From contig CBDCKA010000002.1 in assembly GCA_965218055.1 (NCBI GenBank), positions 1,922,001-1,986,000 on the forward strand: a stretch of DNA of 64,000 nt, given 5' to 3'. Positions 51,086 to 61,095 of this stretch are shown piece by piece (position 1 is the first letter of the stretch; each line of letters begins with the position of its first letter). This stretch comes from CBDBKE01 sp965218055. GTDB lineage: Bacteria > Acidobacteriota > Terriglobia > JAJPHL01 > JAPKYU01. The position numbers and the translations under genes were made by a program. The notes beneath the pieces are model-generated. The model saw only the letters and a list, made by a program, of their open reading frames with translations, had not been told where the DNA came from and did no database searches.

Positions 51086-53193
51086 AATCTGCCCGCCTCC
51101 TTCGCTCTCCAATAAGAATAATCGAGGGGCAGATAGTGAGGTTTGAGGTAGACCCGTCGCGGCTCAAGCGACTGCGACCCGTCATAGGGTAGACAGATCG
51201 CTTGACAGTTCGAGAGCAGCGTGAAGTCTCGCGGGTGAAACACGGCCTCGCGTTGCTCCCGGAAAGACTTGGTAGCGCCGATGCTGCCGCCGCCTCCCCC
51301 GGCGCGGCCCGAGAGCGGGGAGACTTCCGCCCGCTTGGAGGTCTCGCTGATGGTGTAGGATCCCTTGATCTTCGCCACCTGCCCGCACATTTCGCTTGCA
51401 ATCTTGGCGCTGGCGTCGTCGCTGAGAGACAGGAAAATCCGTGTGCGGAGCGTCTGCAACAGCGACCGCCAAGCTTCCGAGCTTCCCAACACGGAGCGCA
51501 GCGAGGAAATGGATTGCGTGGCGACAATCGGGATGCAGCGGCATTGCCGCGTCAGCGCAAAGGATTTCTCATCGCCCGATGGATCGTCCTCGCCCACCGA
51601 AGCGAAGGCTTGATATTCGTCACAGATAAAGACGGCGGGCCGGAAATAGACCCCCGGCGACTCCTTCATCTTGGTCGGGCGCATGAGAAGCGCCTGTAGC
51701 CAGGCGTTCTTGAGCATCACGCCCACGGCGCGGGCCAGCGCCGGGTTCGATCCGGCGGGCATGTTCAAGGCCAGCACCTTGCCCCTTTCGATCAATTCAT
51801 AGAGCGGGGGCAGGTGTCGCGGCCCGGCGATTCGTTCCTCTTCGACGGAAGGAATCGACGTGGGCGCGGCCTCCGGCTCCTTGTTCGGCTCCCGGGCTTC
51901 TTCCCCGGCCCGCTTCGCGGCCATGGCCTGAACGGAAATGGCTTGTGGATCGTCGGGGACTTCCGGCGGCCCCGGGCAAAACACCTTCGCCACATCCGGC
52001 ATGTCGAACATGGCAAGGAATACCGAAACTCCCTCCACAATCGAGGACTTCACTTTGTTGTCCAGCGTTTGCCAGTCGTTGACAAACCAGCGCTTCACCG
52101 CCTCAACTCGTTCTCTCACTTCGTCGCCGGGTCCGGGGTCCCAAACCACCCGGTAGGTCAGCTTGAGCTCGTCCAGTTTTTTGAGCATGGGGCGGGAGTA
52201 GGCGGCCCGCACTTCTTCCGTTCCCGGTATGTCTTTCCATAGCCATTCAGCCAAGGTCATGATGTGGGCTTGGTATACGACCTCCGGAATGAAAACCGTG
52301 CCTCTGTTCAACTCGTCGCTCCACGCTTCGGCTTGCTCGATCTTGGCCGCGAAAAGGTCCGGGTCGATGGCGCAGCGGTAGACCTGCTGCAACGTCACCC
52401 ACCGCTCCGGGAAGATTCGGTGAAGCTCGATGATCCAGCGGACCAGGTTGGTATAGGCTTGCTGCCAGAACGGTTCCTTGCCCTTCCCGAATAGCTGGTT
52501 GAGAAGGCTCGAAACGGTGTAGGCCAGCGAGTAGGAATCGAGCCACCAGGCCGAGAGCGGGTTCCATTGCCAGCGCCCATTCATGCCAAGCTCGATGTAG
52601 TCTTTTCCCCGTCCCGCGTCGATCAGAATTTGGCGGATGTCGTGACAGAAATCTCCCTTGACTTCAAGCATGAGCGCCGCCGCCCGCATCTGTGGATTCG
52701 CCGCTTGCCAGGAGAGAAGCTGCTTGGCGAAGGGGTGCACACAAGCCGAGGTCTTGCCGGACCCGACGGCTCCGAAAATCGCCACGCCGGTATACAGCCC
52801 GCGCTCCGGGATCGTGAGCCAGGAGGGATTGAAAATCTCCCGCGCCTCGACCGGGTGATGGACCTCCCCGATGACGATGGCCGGGGACTTTTGTTGGGGT
52901 GAAAGCGGCCAGGTTGGAAGCGCGCCGAAGGGTGCAAAATCCCGCCGCCGCGATTCCAGCCAGACCTTCCAAACGGACATGAGAATGAGGCCCGCGAGCA
53001 TGACGGCGACGAAAGGCGAAGCGTAGTACCAGAGCATCACCCAGCCGTAGAAGTTCGGGGTGTGATAGTCCATGAGATCGAGCAGCGGACTCTCCCCTAG
53101 CATGGGGAAGGGACGGCGGACAAAGCTCCACAGGGCGTACCCCAGCCCGCCGAAAAACAGAAGGATGTGAGGAATGAAGCGCCTCCATTTCAT
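51082..53193 (-). CDS. traG: TraG/VirD4-like coupling protein
   Basis: A 703-residue protein from the ATG at 53193 (MKWRRFIPHILLFFGGLGYA). Two N-terminal membrane segments (8-25 and about 50-72: MLWYYASPFVAVMLAGLILM). Walker A FGAVGSGKTSACVHPF near 142, Walker B AVFICDEYQAFASVGED near 525, and VATQSISSLRSVLGSSEAWR. The coupling protein brings the relaxosome to the channel. I rejected a longer start (53328) because the extension lies in the inverted-repeat region and the copy at 63120 starts MKWRH. No relaxase gene is adjacent. Confidence 0.94.
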   Translation of the reverse strand: MKWRRFIPHILLFFGGLGYALWSFVRRPFPMLGESPLLDLMDYHTPNFYGWVMLWYYASPFVAVMLAGLILMSVWKVWLESRRRDFAPFGALPTWPLSPQQKSPAIVIGEVHHPVEAREIFNPSWLTIPERGLYTGVAIFGAVGSGKTSACVHPFAKQLLSWQAANPQMRAAALMLEVKGDFCHDIRQILIDAGRGKDYIELGMNGRWQWNPLSAWWLDSYSLAYTVSSLLNQLFGKGKEPFWQQAYTNLVRWIIELHRIFPERWVTLQQVYRCAIDPDLFAAKIEQAEAWSDELNRGTVFIPEVVYQAHIMTLAEWLWKDIPGTEEVRAAYSRPMLKKLDELKLTYRVVWDPGPGDEVRERVEAVKRWFVNDWQTLDNKVKSSIVEGVSVFLAMFDMPDVAKVFCPGPPEVPDDPQAISVQAMAAKRAGEEAREPNKEPEAAPTSIPSVEEERIAGPRHLPPLYELIERGKVLALNMPAGSNPALARAVGVMLKNAWLQALLMRPTKMKESPGVYFRPAVFICDEYQAFASVGEDDPSGDEKSFALTRQCRCIPIVATQSISSLRSVLGSSEAWRSLLQTLRTRIFLSLSDDASAKIASEMCGQVAKIKGSYTISETSKRAEVSPLSGRAGGGGGSIGATKSFREQREAVFHPRDFTLLSNCQAICLPYDGSQSLEPRRVYLKPHYLPLDYSYWRAKEAGRL

Positions 53194-53267
53194 AGAGTCC
53201 GTTTCCCTTCTTTCATCGCCCCCGCCGGGGGGGCTGCTCCGAGCCTTCCCGCAGGGATCAATGAGGA

Positions 53268-53361
53268 CGATAGCGACCCCATGGGGCAGCGATAGGGGCA
53301 TGTGACACAGTGCCGCTATCGGGGCCACATGACCCCCCGGTTTTCGGGGGGGTCGCTATCG
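53268..53361. promoter_or_regulatory. nested inverted repeat upstream of traG, candidate transfer origin or operator
   Basis: Outer arms CGATAGCGACCCC (53268-53280) and GGGGTCGCTATCG (53349-53361). Inner arms CATGTG / CACATG (53299-53304, 53326-53331) and CGATAG / CTATCG. A second hairpin GACCCCCCG-GTTTT-CGGGGGGTC (53331-53353) overlaps the right arm. It lies 75 bp upstream of traG. An equivalent structure precedes the other traG. Confidence 0.6.
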
Positions 53362-53689
53362 CCCGCCATGTTATGTTGTTAATGAATTGATTATATTGTA
53401 GTTAATAACGAATCGTCTGGCGCGATAACCCGTTCGATCACCATTTGAGAATCGGGGCTCGGAATCCATTTCCGGCCCTTCGCCCCAAGGACCGTTACCC
53501 GCGATTGTTTCGTTTCCGGCCCGGGGTTCGCACGGCAACAACTCTGTAGAGGCACCGCAGTGAACGCGGGACCTTCTGACGGTTCCCAGGACAACAGGAT
53601 TATTTCGAGCTTGAAAAATCGGCACAGGGTGGTCTCACGGAGCGAGGAGGGACTGGGCCGGGGAAGCAAAACACCGACTCGCAGACCGC
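53362..53689. other. no gene recognised
   Basis: It starts with an AT-rich stretch (TTAATGAATTGATTATATTG) beside the inverted repeat, as often seen near transfer origins or promoters. No gene is seen in the rest. Confidence 0.35.
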
Positions 53690-53880
53690 CAAATTGCTCC
53701 GCGAGCTAGTGACCGTCGAAATTCTCCAGAGGTCGGAACTGCCCCGGTTTGCCCAGCTTGGGAATGAGCTTCCGGCGAGACGGACTGGGACGGTATTTCC
53801 CCATCCGAAGTTCGCTTCGCAGCATCTCCAAGAAGGCCTTTTCGCCAAAGCTTCGGCGAACACCGACATTACTGTAGGCG
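53690..53880 (-). pseudogene. group II intron reverse transcriptase remnant
   Basis: One frame reads SFGEKAFLEMLRSELRMGKY, RPSPSRRKLIPKLGKPGQFR, PLENFDGH then stop. This is the N-terminal RT0/RT1 region of group II intron RTs (FLxxLRxxLxxGxYRPxPVRRxxIPKxGKPGxxRPLGIP). A shift at the PL would restore the ISTV part. The catalytic YxDD domain and the intron RNA domains are not visible. Confidence 0.7.
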
Positions 53881-53982
53881 GGCAAGTTTTCGCCTCGGCC
53901 TTAGGGGCAGAATTTAACCAGGTGCGCAACGTTTTTTGTGTGGAGCTGCCGGTCCATTTCTGAAGGCGCTAACTGATGCCTT

Positions 53983-54834
53983 TTACTTTTTGCCAGCGCC
54001 CACCGGGCCAACCATCTTGATAACGGAATCGACGACAGCGATTTCCACCCTCCGATTTCGAGCACGCGCCTCGGGGCTGGTTCCGGGCTCGCGAGGGCTG
54101 GACTTCCCATAACCCTCGGTGGTGATGATTTCCGGGTCGATGCCAGACTCGATCAGGTAGTTACGCACCGCCTGGGCGCGTCTTTGTGACAACCCCATGT
54201 TGTATTGCTCGGTTCCGATATTGTCCGTGTGGCCGTAGACATCAATCCGATAGCCCTTCGAGGCCAGCAGCACTCCGGCGATTCTGCTGAGTAGCTCGCG
54301 GTTCTCAGGGCGCAGAGTTGCCTTGTCAAAACCGAACCTCAGCGTGTCACTACCCAGATTCATGATCAGCCCCAGTGCGGTGCGGCGCGTTTCCGCGATC
54401 TGACTGAGCGCTTTCTCTATACGCTCTAGCTCGGCTTCGCGTTGCTTGCGGACATGGTCGCCTTCTTCGCGAGCAAGTTGCGCTTCCTGCTTTGCGCTCT
54501 CGGCAATTCGTTCGAATTCCGCCCGCGCCCGCTCCGCCAGATCCCGCTCGCGTGCCGCTGCCAGTGCGTTCTCCTCTGCCTGCGAGGCTCGAATCAGCGC
54601 CTCCTCCGATCTTTCGGCAACAGCGGCGACCTCCTTGGTAGAGTCTTCAACCTGTTCGCCGAGCCCCCTGACCTGCTGCTCCAGTCTCCCGAGTTGGACG
54701 AATAAGTACACCACAGTGACGAACAACGCCAGAGCCAGAATGATCAGCAGGACTGTGTGCAGGGATGGCTGTGCTCCGGTAGATATTTTCGGCGTCGGTT
54801 TCGAGTTCTCATTCGTGGGAACCATCATGTCCAT
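53983..54834 (-). CDS. OmpA-family peptidoglycan-binding protein with membrane anchor and coiled coil
   Basis: A 283-residue protein. One membrane helix near 28-48 (TVLLIILALALFVTVVYLFV), a long coiled coil (about 50-150, rich in A, E, R), and an OmpA C-terminal domain (about 160-275): TLRFGFDKATLRPENRELLS, IDVYGHTDNIGTEQYNMGLS, QRRAQAVRNYLIESGI, GKSSPREPGTSPEARARNRR. The Asp and Arg that bind meso-DAP are conserved in the D...R positions. The anchored-coil layout is of the MotB/YiaD kind. It has its own promoter context and is unrelated to the adjacent ICE genes. Confidence 0.9.
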   Translation of the reverse strand: MDMMVPTNENSKPTPKISTGAQPSLHTVLLIILALALFVTVVYLFVQLGRLEQQVRGLGEQVEDSTKEVAAVAERSEEALIRASQAEENALAAARERDLAERARAEFERIAESAKQEAQLAREEGDHVRKQREAELERIEKALSQIAETRRTALGLIMNLGSDTLRFGFDKATLRPENRELLSRIAGVLLASKGYRIDVYGHTDNIGTEQYNMGLSQRRAQAVRNYLIESGIDPEIITTEGYGKSSPREPGTSPEARARNRRVEIAVVDSVIKMVGPVGAGKK

Positions 54835-55164
54835 GCTAGGTGCGTGCCCACACGCAAGTCAACGCGACGATCCAGCCAATCGGACCTGTGTCCCCTCTGC
54901 CTGCTGGCAGCGCTGAAGTCCAGCCGGCCACCAGTCCTGCCGCCGTTGGAGGAGTTGCTATCTCGTCGGAAATGAACAAGTAAAGTAACAAGTGCTACTT
55001 GTCGGCAGGGAGATATTCCAGAAAGCCTGCCGCGAAGAAAGTCCCTTGCGGCCGAGTCCCCGTGCCGCCGGGCCTACAGGTGGCAGGTAGCGCCTTACAG
55101 GTGGAGGACCTAGCCTTTGCGGGATGGTTCCATCCCGTGCCAGCGACCATGGTGTCGCGCTTGT
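54835..55164. other. no gene recognised
   Basis: Upstream region of the OmpA gene and eroded DNA; no RNA gene or ORF with recognisable similarity. Confidence 0.35.
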
Positions 55165-55390
55165 ATAGCGGCCGTCGTCATGTGACCTGCCCCCTTGAGC
55201 CAGTTCCGAACCAGCCGAGCCGTGAACTCTGACCCGTTATCCGGGCGAGGCTAATCCGGTGCTCCCGGTTCGATGAACAAGGCGGCCAGCCGTTGCAGAA
55301 CACTCATCGAATTCGCTCGCCGTTGCACCTCAATCGCCAAGCCCTCTCGTGTGTACTGCGAGTAGGCGTGAAGAGTTTGTTCATCGAGCC
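55165..55390 (-). pseudogene. IS3-family OrfB remnant
   Basis: The frame reads YTREGLAIEVQRRANSMSVL, QRLAALFIEPGAPD, TAG, PRPDNGSEFTARLVRNWLKG. The YTREGLAIEV and DNGSEFTA signatures are those of IS3-type (IS407/IS51-like) rve domains, including the second catalytic Asp. The stop codon and missing flanks make it non-functional. Confidence 0.75.
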
Positions 55391-55868
55391 TTCAATGCTT
55401 CACGAGCTAGATTTTATCGACTTTCGCGAAGTTGTCTATCGCCGACCCAAGCCTGTCTACCTCGTCGAGAATCTGATCGGGCAGGAGATTCATGTGCTGC
55501 CTTTCGAGCATCAGCAGCCGCCTGTCCGCGTTGTGTGCCACGAGCTTCGCTCCCTACCCGCGGCGTGCCGTCTCACCGACCTCGTCGATGTTGTTGTGTG
55601 TCACCTTTCTCTTTCAGAGGGATCTCGTACAGGTACTTCGCACAACACTCAGCAAGGTCGCTAACGTTTTCCTTTAGCCACGAATGAATCGGCGTTGGGA
55701 TGACCTTGTGCAGCGTTATACGATAAGGTAGGGCGTGTCGTCGTTGTGTATAGGTGCGATCTCACGGCCAAAGAGCGCACGGTCGGCTTTGTTCGTCCAC
55801 CAACAGATCGGTGGGCGTGTGTTCGATTGCCAAGCTGCGACCATCTCCCCTATCCCAAATGCCACATT
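55391..55868 (-). pseudogene. eroded coding sequence of unknown family
   Basis: Short minus-strand frames with protein-like content follow one another in different phases: KADRALFGREIAPIHNDDTP (about 55740-55800), LHKVIPTPIHSWLKENVSDL, AECCAKYLYEIPLKEKGD, and LVAHNADRRLLMLERQHMNL, LPDQILDEVDRLGSAIDNFA (about 55430-55560). They look like one decayed gene. I cannot name it. Confidence 0.35.
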
Positions 55869-56717
55869 TCATTTTGCTTCTAACACATGGTGGAAAAGAG
55901 TCTTGTACACTAACACCCTCTCGAATACAGAGGAGTCAATCTTCTGGAAACCATCGACTCGAATTTCTTGATCTTGGGCCGGATCAATGAAGTCGACGAC
56001 TACAACTAGCCAATAGGCGTCGCAGTGCTGGTAATGCCGCGCCTTCGATTCCTTCGTCCTGACAATTTTCAGTAGCTTGTCCCTGGATAGAACTGAGCCA
56101 TTATAGACTTGTTGGACCTTCCATTGTGAGTTTGGACATTCTTCCGCATTCAGATAGACAAATGAAAGCTCTGGTATCTCTCCGAAGATTTTTCTGCTGA
56201 TTCTCCCGGTAGGGAATCCTTCAACGCGTTTTGCTAGCTCAGCCATTTTCTCGGCAAGCTCTCCTCGGTCTTGGATGGGCCGTGTTTTGTCAAACCCAAA
56301 TGAAAGCTCCATTCTCTTTCCGCCGTTCTCAAGGTAAATTTGTTGGGCTTCCGAAACAACTGTGGCACGCACCCCGCCTTGACGTTGCTCGCTGTCTGTA
56401 CACCCGCCGTCTTCCAAGAAGAAGTTGGTGATTTCGATTCCAATCTTCCTTGCCCCGTGCAGTATGAAATCAGGCTTATCTCGATATTCGATTGTCCCTG
56501 TCGGTAGCAGATAATGCCGCCGGAACATCTCCAAGTAGTACGGCTCATGCAGCCATTTTCCCATACGGCGATGAGCTTCGCGCGGAGTAACAACGTCCGC
56601 CGCGGTGATTCCCTTTTCAACCTTGAAAAGATCATAGAGCTGCACCAGAACGTCATCAGCGTTCGCCTCATCAGGTGACTCTGCAAGAGCTTTCAGCAAT
56701 GCTTGTTTTGTATCCAT
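55869..56717 (-). CDS. uncharacterised nuclease-like protein
   Basis: A 282-residue soluble protein. Residues about 75-105 read IEYRDKPDFILHGARKIGIE then ITNFFLEDGG, which resembles the PD...E part of a PD-(D/E)XK fold but lacks the usual E-x-K lysine (E-x-T here). Other conserved-looking parts are VYLNAEECPNSQWKVQQVYN and YWLVVVVDFIDPAQDQEIRV. The frame is complete and codon use is normal. A defence-type nuclease is possible; this is inference. Confidence 0.6.
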   Translation of the reverse strand: MDTKQALLKALAESPDEANADDVLVQLYDLFKVEKGITAADVVTPREAHRRMGKWLHEPYYLEMFRRHYLLPTGTIEYRDKPDFILHGARKIGIEITNFFLEDGGCTDSEQRQGGVRATVVSEAQQIYLENGGKRMELSFGFDKTRPIQDRGELAEKMAELAKRVEGFPTGRISRKIFGEIPELSFVYLNAEECPNSQWKVQQVYNGSVLSRDKLLKIVRTKESKARHYQHCDAYWLVVVVDFIDPAQDQEIRVDGFQKIDSSVFERVLVYKTLFHHVLEAK

Positions 56718-56821
56718 AGGACGACATTACTGGGGTTCTCCGACATACTCAGTGAACGGGGTATGGAGGACGGTTTCGCGCGCCGAAAGCGTGATAGTCG
56801 ATACGACGGACCAGATAGCGC

Positions 56822-57428
56822 GTCATACTTCTTCCGCTTCCGGTCCAGCCGCGCCAAGTCCTCCCGCCGCGGCTTCTCGATGCCCGATGCCTTCGCCAGT
56901 CCCTTCAGGAACTTATGGTAGCCTTCGCCCGTGTCGAGCCGCATGATCGAGCGCATCGCCGCGTTCGCCACCAGCGTCATCGCATCCACCCCGATCGTCT
57001 TCCCGTCAGTCGCCTTCTTCTCGGCCAACCGCTCCAGCATCCAGTGGAACACGTCCGCATGCGTTTCCACGTCGATCAGCCGCCGCGTCCGCGACACCGT
57101 CGAGTGATCCGGCACGCCGCCATCCAACCCGACCCCCAGAAACCGCCTCAGGCTCAACGAATCGGCGCACCGCCAGGAGATCCCCCTCTCCGAGGCCAAT
57201 CCCTCGAAGTAGCCGACCAGCAGCATCCGGAAGTACACCCCTGGCGCCACGCGCGGCCTCCCGCGCCGTGTAGAACTTCTCGCACGCCGACTCGGCAAAC
57301 CGGTCGAATCCCTTGTCCTCCAGAATCCAGTTCACCCAGTCGTAGAACACATGCCCCCGCCTCCGCGGCAACTCCTCGGTCGACACCCACAGCGGCTCCT
57401 GCATCGGCTTCTTCCGTCCCACCCCCAT
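56822..57428 (-). pseudogene. transposase (IS5/IS1182-type), frameshifted and truncated
   Basis: Starts MGVGRKKPMQEPLWVSTEEL, ...HVFYDWVNWILEDKGFDRFA, ESACEKFYTAREAARG; near 57265 it shifts frame and continues RPRVAPGVYFRMLLVGYFEG, RGISWRCADSLSLRRFLGVG, PDHSTVSRTRRLI, GKTIGVDAMTLVANAAMRSI (first catalytic Asp) and ends DLARLDRKRKKYDALSG, where the family would continue for about 250 more residues. So it is both frameshifted and cut. Confidence 0.85.
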
Positions 57429-58078
57429 ATCGCCCTCTCTTGCAACCATCATCTCCGCGATACGGTTGCTTCCGGTCCCTCTCCAGTGTCATAGAGCACG
57501 AGTTTTACCACGGGCTAATAGCCCGCCAAGCAGCATCGCTACACCGCCTTGTTGGCTCGACAGCTTTCTCGCAGGGACTGGCACGGCTGCGGACAATGAA
57601 GTGTAAATTACTAATATTTACCTACTTAATTTCGATTAGTCTGCGAGAATCCTCTTATTGTATCCCTCTTTCTGAATGGGAATCCATTGGACCTTCGAAG
57701 GCGTTCCCGGACAGGTTGCCCGAGCGATCAACCCTGGAGTGCGTGACGATCATGGCTCTCTGCACGGTTACACGTTCGGGTCGGTGGTCCCAAAGTATCG
57801 CGCTTCAATTCTTCTTACACGGCCATTCCAGGCTTGGATGAGCGGGGCCAGCGTGTCACGCATGAAGGCTTTGCGTCGTTACTGCATTGCGTAAGGCGCA
57901 AAACGTTCTTGCACGCATTGCAAATCTCGCCGCTCGCGGGTTCGAGGCCGTCTCCTGCACGGCGGCCAACGTCAAACCCGGATGGTCCGAGAAGTTCGGG
58001 ATTATTTGTTCGACACAATGCTCGCGTTCCGGTTTCAGGTTTTCATGAAGTCGGGAATACCTTTCTTCACGCTGCCGA
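57429..58078. other. no confident gene
   Basis: Several short frames, none with recognisable similarity or a credible start. It separates a dead transposase from the Mrr-like gene and may be eroded element DNA. Confidence 0.35.
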
Positions 58079-59134
58079 TTAACGCTCGTCTAATTCCCTG
58101 TCTTCCCGATACCGTTCTGGAAAGCCGAGCAGAAAGCACATCGTCTGCAACCCCGAGATGAGCACCACATCGTTCTCCGCCGCCGTTATCTTTGCATTCT
58201 CCGTAAAGCGCGATGCCGAACTGATGACGTACTTTACGGCATCGTTTCCCAGAAATTTGACCCCGTCCACGATCTGTTTGACCGCATCTTCATCATCTTG
58301 GTCAACGACTTGTTTCCACTTGACCTGCACCGCAATCGGGTCACCTATGTCCGGGAGGAAAAGGCGGAAACGGTCAATTGGCGGCGACACCAGGATGTCG
58401 ACGTCCCCCCCTTTGCCATCGTAGTGCGGATGATCCTTCACCTCGTAGCCCTGATCCCGAAACGCCTGCCGCACAGCTTCCTCGAACCGCGGTCCGTTCC
58501 ACGCCACCACCTCTTCCTGTAACGACTTTGCTGCTTCCCTGAAGGCGTTGTCCATCCGAGCCCGGGACAGATCGGTCAGTGACTGCTCTGCCGGGTTGCT
58601 CTTTTTGCCCAATAGCCGCAACGCCGCGGCTATGTGTTCTTTGCCGTAGCAAAAGGACACTGCTGGCCGGTGACTTGCCCTGGAGAAAAGGCCAGAGACC
58701 AAGAATGTGTCATCGTCTGCATGGTAGTTGAACGTCCGTACGCTATCGGGATCGACCGGCACGATGTGGCCAAGGTCATCGCGACCGCCGGCCACCTCGA
58801 AACGATACTCGCCGCTCACGCGCGCAATCGAGAACTGGTTCCAACGCGGCATCTTTGGGATCACCACGATGTCACGCCTCCCGATGTCCAGCATCCGGCT
58901 CAAGATCGCGAACCGTTTTGGGCTTGGGTCTCCCCAGTCAATCTTCCGGTGCGCCGCCTCCCAATCGGCCTTGTCGACCCGTTCGCCATCACGGGTGAGA
59001 TCGAGTCCGGGTGGACCCCATCCCTGCCTCAAACGACCTTCCTTGAGTTCGCTGTAAAGCCACCCGTCGTTGGCGTCCATGCGGAAGACGGTGAACCAAT
59101 CGGGATTCGCCCGAACTTGCTCTGTCATTCTCAA
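58079..59134 (-). CDS. Mrr-type restriction endonuclease
   Basis: A 351-residue protein (MRMTEQVRANPDWFTVFRMD...). The N-terminal about 130 residues are a beta-rich domain beginning FRMDANDGWLYSELKEGRLR, QGWGPPG, perhaps a modified-base or DNA-reading module. The C-terminal part is an Mrr_cat nuclease: RFEEAVRQAFRDQGYEVKDH, GKGGDVDILVSPP (catalytic Asp) and IAVQVKWKQVVDQD (Q-x-K). Mrr enzymes cut methylated or foreign DNA (type IV restriction). The gene is complete. Confidence 0.82.
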   Translation of the reverse strand: MRMTEQVRANPDWFTVFRMDANDGWLYSELKEGRLRQGWGPPGLDLTRDGERVDKADWEAAHRKIDWGDPSPKRFAILSRMLDIGRRDIVVIPKMPRWNQFSIARVSGEYRFEVAGGRDDLGHIVPVDPDSVRTFNYHADDDTFLVSGLFSRASHRPAVSFCYGKEHIAAALRLLGKKSNPAEQSLTDLSRARMDNAFREAAKSLQEEVVAWNGPRFEEAVRQAFRDQGYEVKDHPHYDGKGGDVDILVSPPIDRFRLFLPDIGDPIAVQVKWKQVVDQDDEDAVKQIVDGVKFLGNDAVKYVISSASRFTENAKITAAENDVVLISGLQTMCFLLGFPERYREDRELDER

Positions 59135-59182
59135 CCCCTTCGGCTGCTTGATTTGTGTAATGCGAACGATACCGTTGTACTC

Positions 59183-59410
59183 TCAGGCGAACCAATGACG
59201 CTTCCACATGTCCGCCCAGCCGTCACCGCCGCCGTCCTTCCTCTCCCCGCGCTCGAAGCAGTAGAACTCGCCGGTCGGGTCGGTCTCCGCCGGCGTCGGC
59301 TCGCCGAGCAGCCGGCACAGGTCGATGAAGTGCTCTTGCGCCGCCGAGCGTTCCTTCAACTCAGACGCCCGCCACATGGCGATGAACGCGCCCGGCACCA
59401 TCGTGCCCAT
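59183..59410 (-). pseudogene. N-terminal fragment of a large class I DNA methyltransferase
   Basis: The frame PGAFIAMWRASELKERSAAQ, EHFIDLCRLLGEPTPAETDP, TGEFYCFERGERKDGGGDGW, ADMWKRHWFA is the characteristic first part of about 900-residue fused DNA methyltransferase/type IIG proteins. It stops after about 75 residues. The methylase motifs are gone. Confidence 0.75.
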
Positions 59411-59694
59411 CGAACCCGCGCCTCCGGTGCGCGACGCGGATCGGCCTGTCCAACTGAACGGTGCACGCACTCTTGCTCCGATCTCGTGTTGACGTGGTGT
59501 TCCGTGCAAGATACCCAGAACTCCGTAGAGCGCAATGGGGAGCGGCCCGATCCGCAATCATCGGCGATGTTGCACGGGGTCGCCAGCGGTGCCCGGTCGC
59601 CACGCGCCTCGAGCGTGCAGAGGTCAGGCCTACCGCACGGCGCGCGGAGCTCCGCCGTCGTCGATGTGGAGCGGCAACAAAAACACGACCGATC

Positions 59695-59786
59695 CCTGCC
59701 TCAGTGAAGATCGGGGCAGGCAAGGCTTTCGCCTCGTAGCCGCCTTCTGGCGATTCCTGAACGGAGAAAATGATTTCCTCAGCCAT
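59695..59786 (-). pseudogene. HicB-like antitoxin N-terminal fragment
   Basis: MAEEIIFSVQESPEGGYEAK, ALPAPIFTEA is the start of a HicB/type II antitoxin-like small protein (usually about 70-80 residues, continuing DTxEELRxMVRDAV). Here the sequence changes after FTEAG. No HicA partner is seen. Confidence 0.5.
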
Positions 59787-59973
59787 TTCGTCCCCTAACA
59801 GTTGTGATTCTAGCAAACTCGCCGGTTTGAAGTTGACTCCAGTCGTTGGCCATCGCCTGGGACAGCTTCAACAGCCGGGCCACCAGTTCCCTCCCTCATC
59901 CGATCCTCCTCCAAGATCGATTCAATCAGAAAGTGTTTCTTAGTTTCTCAGCGGATTCTACATCGACCGCCGA

Positions 59974-61095
59974 TTGGGTGGCCAGGAGCGGCGAGCCCTC
60001 GCCTCCCGGCAGCAACTCCGGGGACGGGAGCGCCGGCAGGCAGCGCCAGGGGCTCTCTCCGCGGCGGCCGCCGCAAACACCTTCCCCGTGGCGCCGGGCC
60101 GAAGCGGCGAACCTTCGCCGCCTCCCTCCGAGGCGGAGCTTCAGCTGCGCGAGCAACTGCGGCTGGAAGCCCTCCGCCGCCGGCACGATTCCTTGCGCTC
60201 GGAGGCATTGGCGCACTCCTACCGCGCCGCGGAAAGCCCTCCGCCGCCGGAAGTCCCGACACCCCCGGCAAAGGCTTCGGAGGCTCCCGAAACCGGTTTC
60301 TCGGAGGCCTCACGGACCGCGGCGGCGGCAACGAAGGGACTCACCGAGGGGCTCGACCAACTCCATGCCTTGGCGCAGGCGGCAACGCAGGCAGCCCTGG
60401 AAGAGGCTGGGGAGGAGTCTGGAGCGGAATCGCCGGCCAGAACCGTGGCGGGGGCGGCCACTTCCCGTCCAGCCCGAGCGAATCAGGAAAAACCGGAGAC
60501 CATGTTCACTCCCAACGACCCGAAGGGCTTCGAGCGCATCCATGAGGGCTCGTTTCTGGAAGCGGCGCTCGTCACCCAGCTCTCCGGAGACTTTCCCGGT
60601 CCCGTGCTGGCGCAGGTGTCGGTGCCCTTCTACTCCCGGGACCGCCAGCGGGTCCTGATCCCACGGGGATCGCGCGTGATCGGCACGGCCCAGGTGGTCG
60701 TCCATCGCGATCAGTCCCGGCTGGCGGTGAACTTTCACCGCCTGATCCTGCCCTCCGGGCGCTGGATCACCCTGAAGTTTCAGGGCCTCAACCAGGTGGG
60801 CGAGTCCGCGCTCACCGATCGGGTCGATCGGCATTACGTGTCGATGTTCGCCGCCGCCGGGGCCGTCGGCGTGCTGGCCGGGTTGACCCTTCAGGGGAGC
60901 CACCCCTATGCCGGAGGGCTGTCCGGTTTCCGGGCAGGCGCCGGCCAAGGTTTGGGGACGGCCTCCACCTCGATTCTCGACCGGTTCCTGAACCGTTTTC
61001 CCAACATCACCATCCGGGCCGGGCACCGGCTGCGCATCTGGCTCACCGCCGATGTCCTGGCGCCTCGGCCCGCGGAAAGGAACATGAACCCATGA
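59974..61095 (+). pseudogene. trbI: TrbI/VirB10-like protein lacking its membrane anchor
   Basis: 373 codons. From about residue 45 (SEAELQLREQLRLEALRRRH, DSLRSEALAHSYR) it aligns with the linker of trbI at 1529, and the C-terminal barrel is complete (RIHEGSFLEAALVTQLSGDF, RVLIPRGSRVIGTAQVVV, NITIRAGHRLRIWLTADVLA). The first about 110 residues of the family, with the membrane helix, are missing; upstream DNA to 59846 is another type of sequence. It therefore cannot span the inner membrane. It overlaps trbJ by 4 bp. Confidence 0.8.

Noticed and set aside
53694..53963. An 89-codon plus-strand gene
   Set aside because: The opposite strand carries group II RT motifs; the plus frame has no supporting feature.
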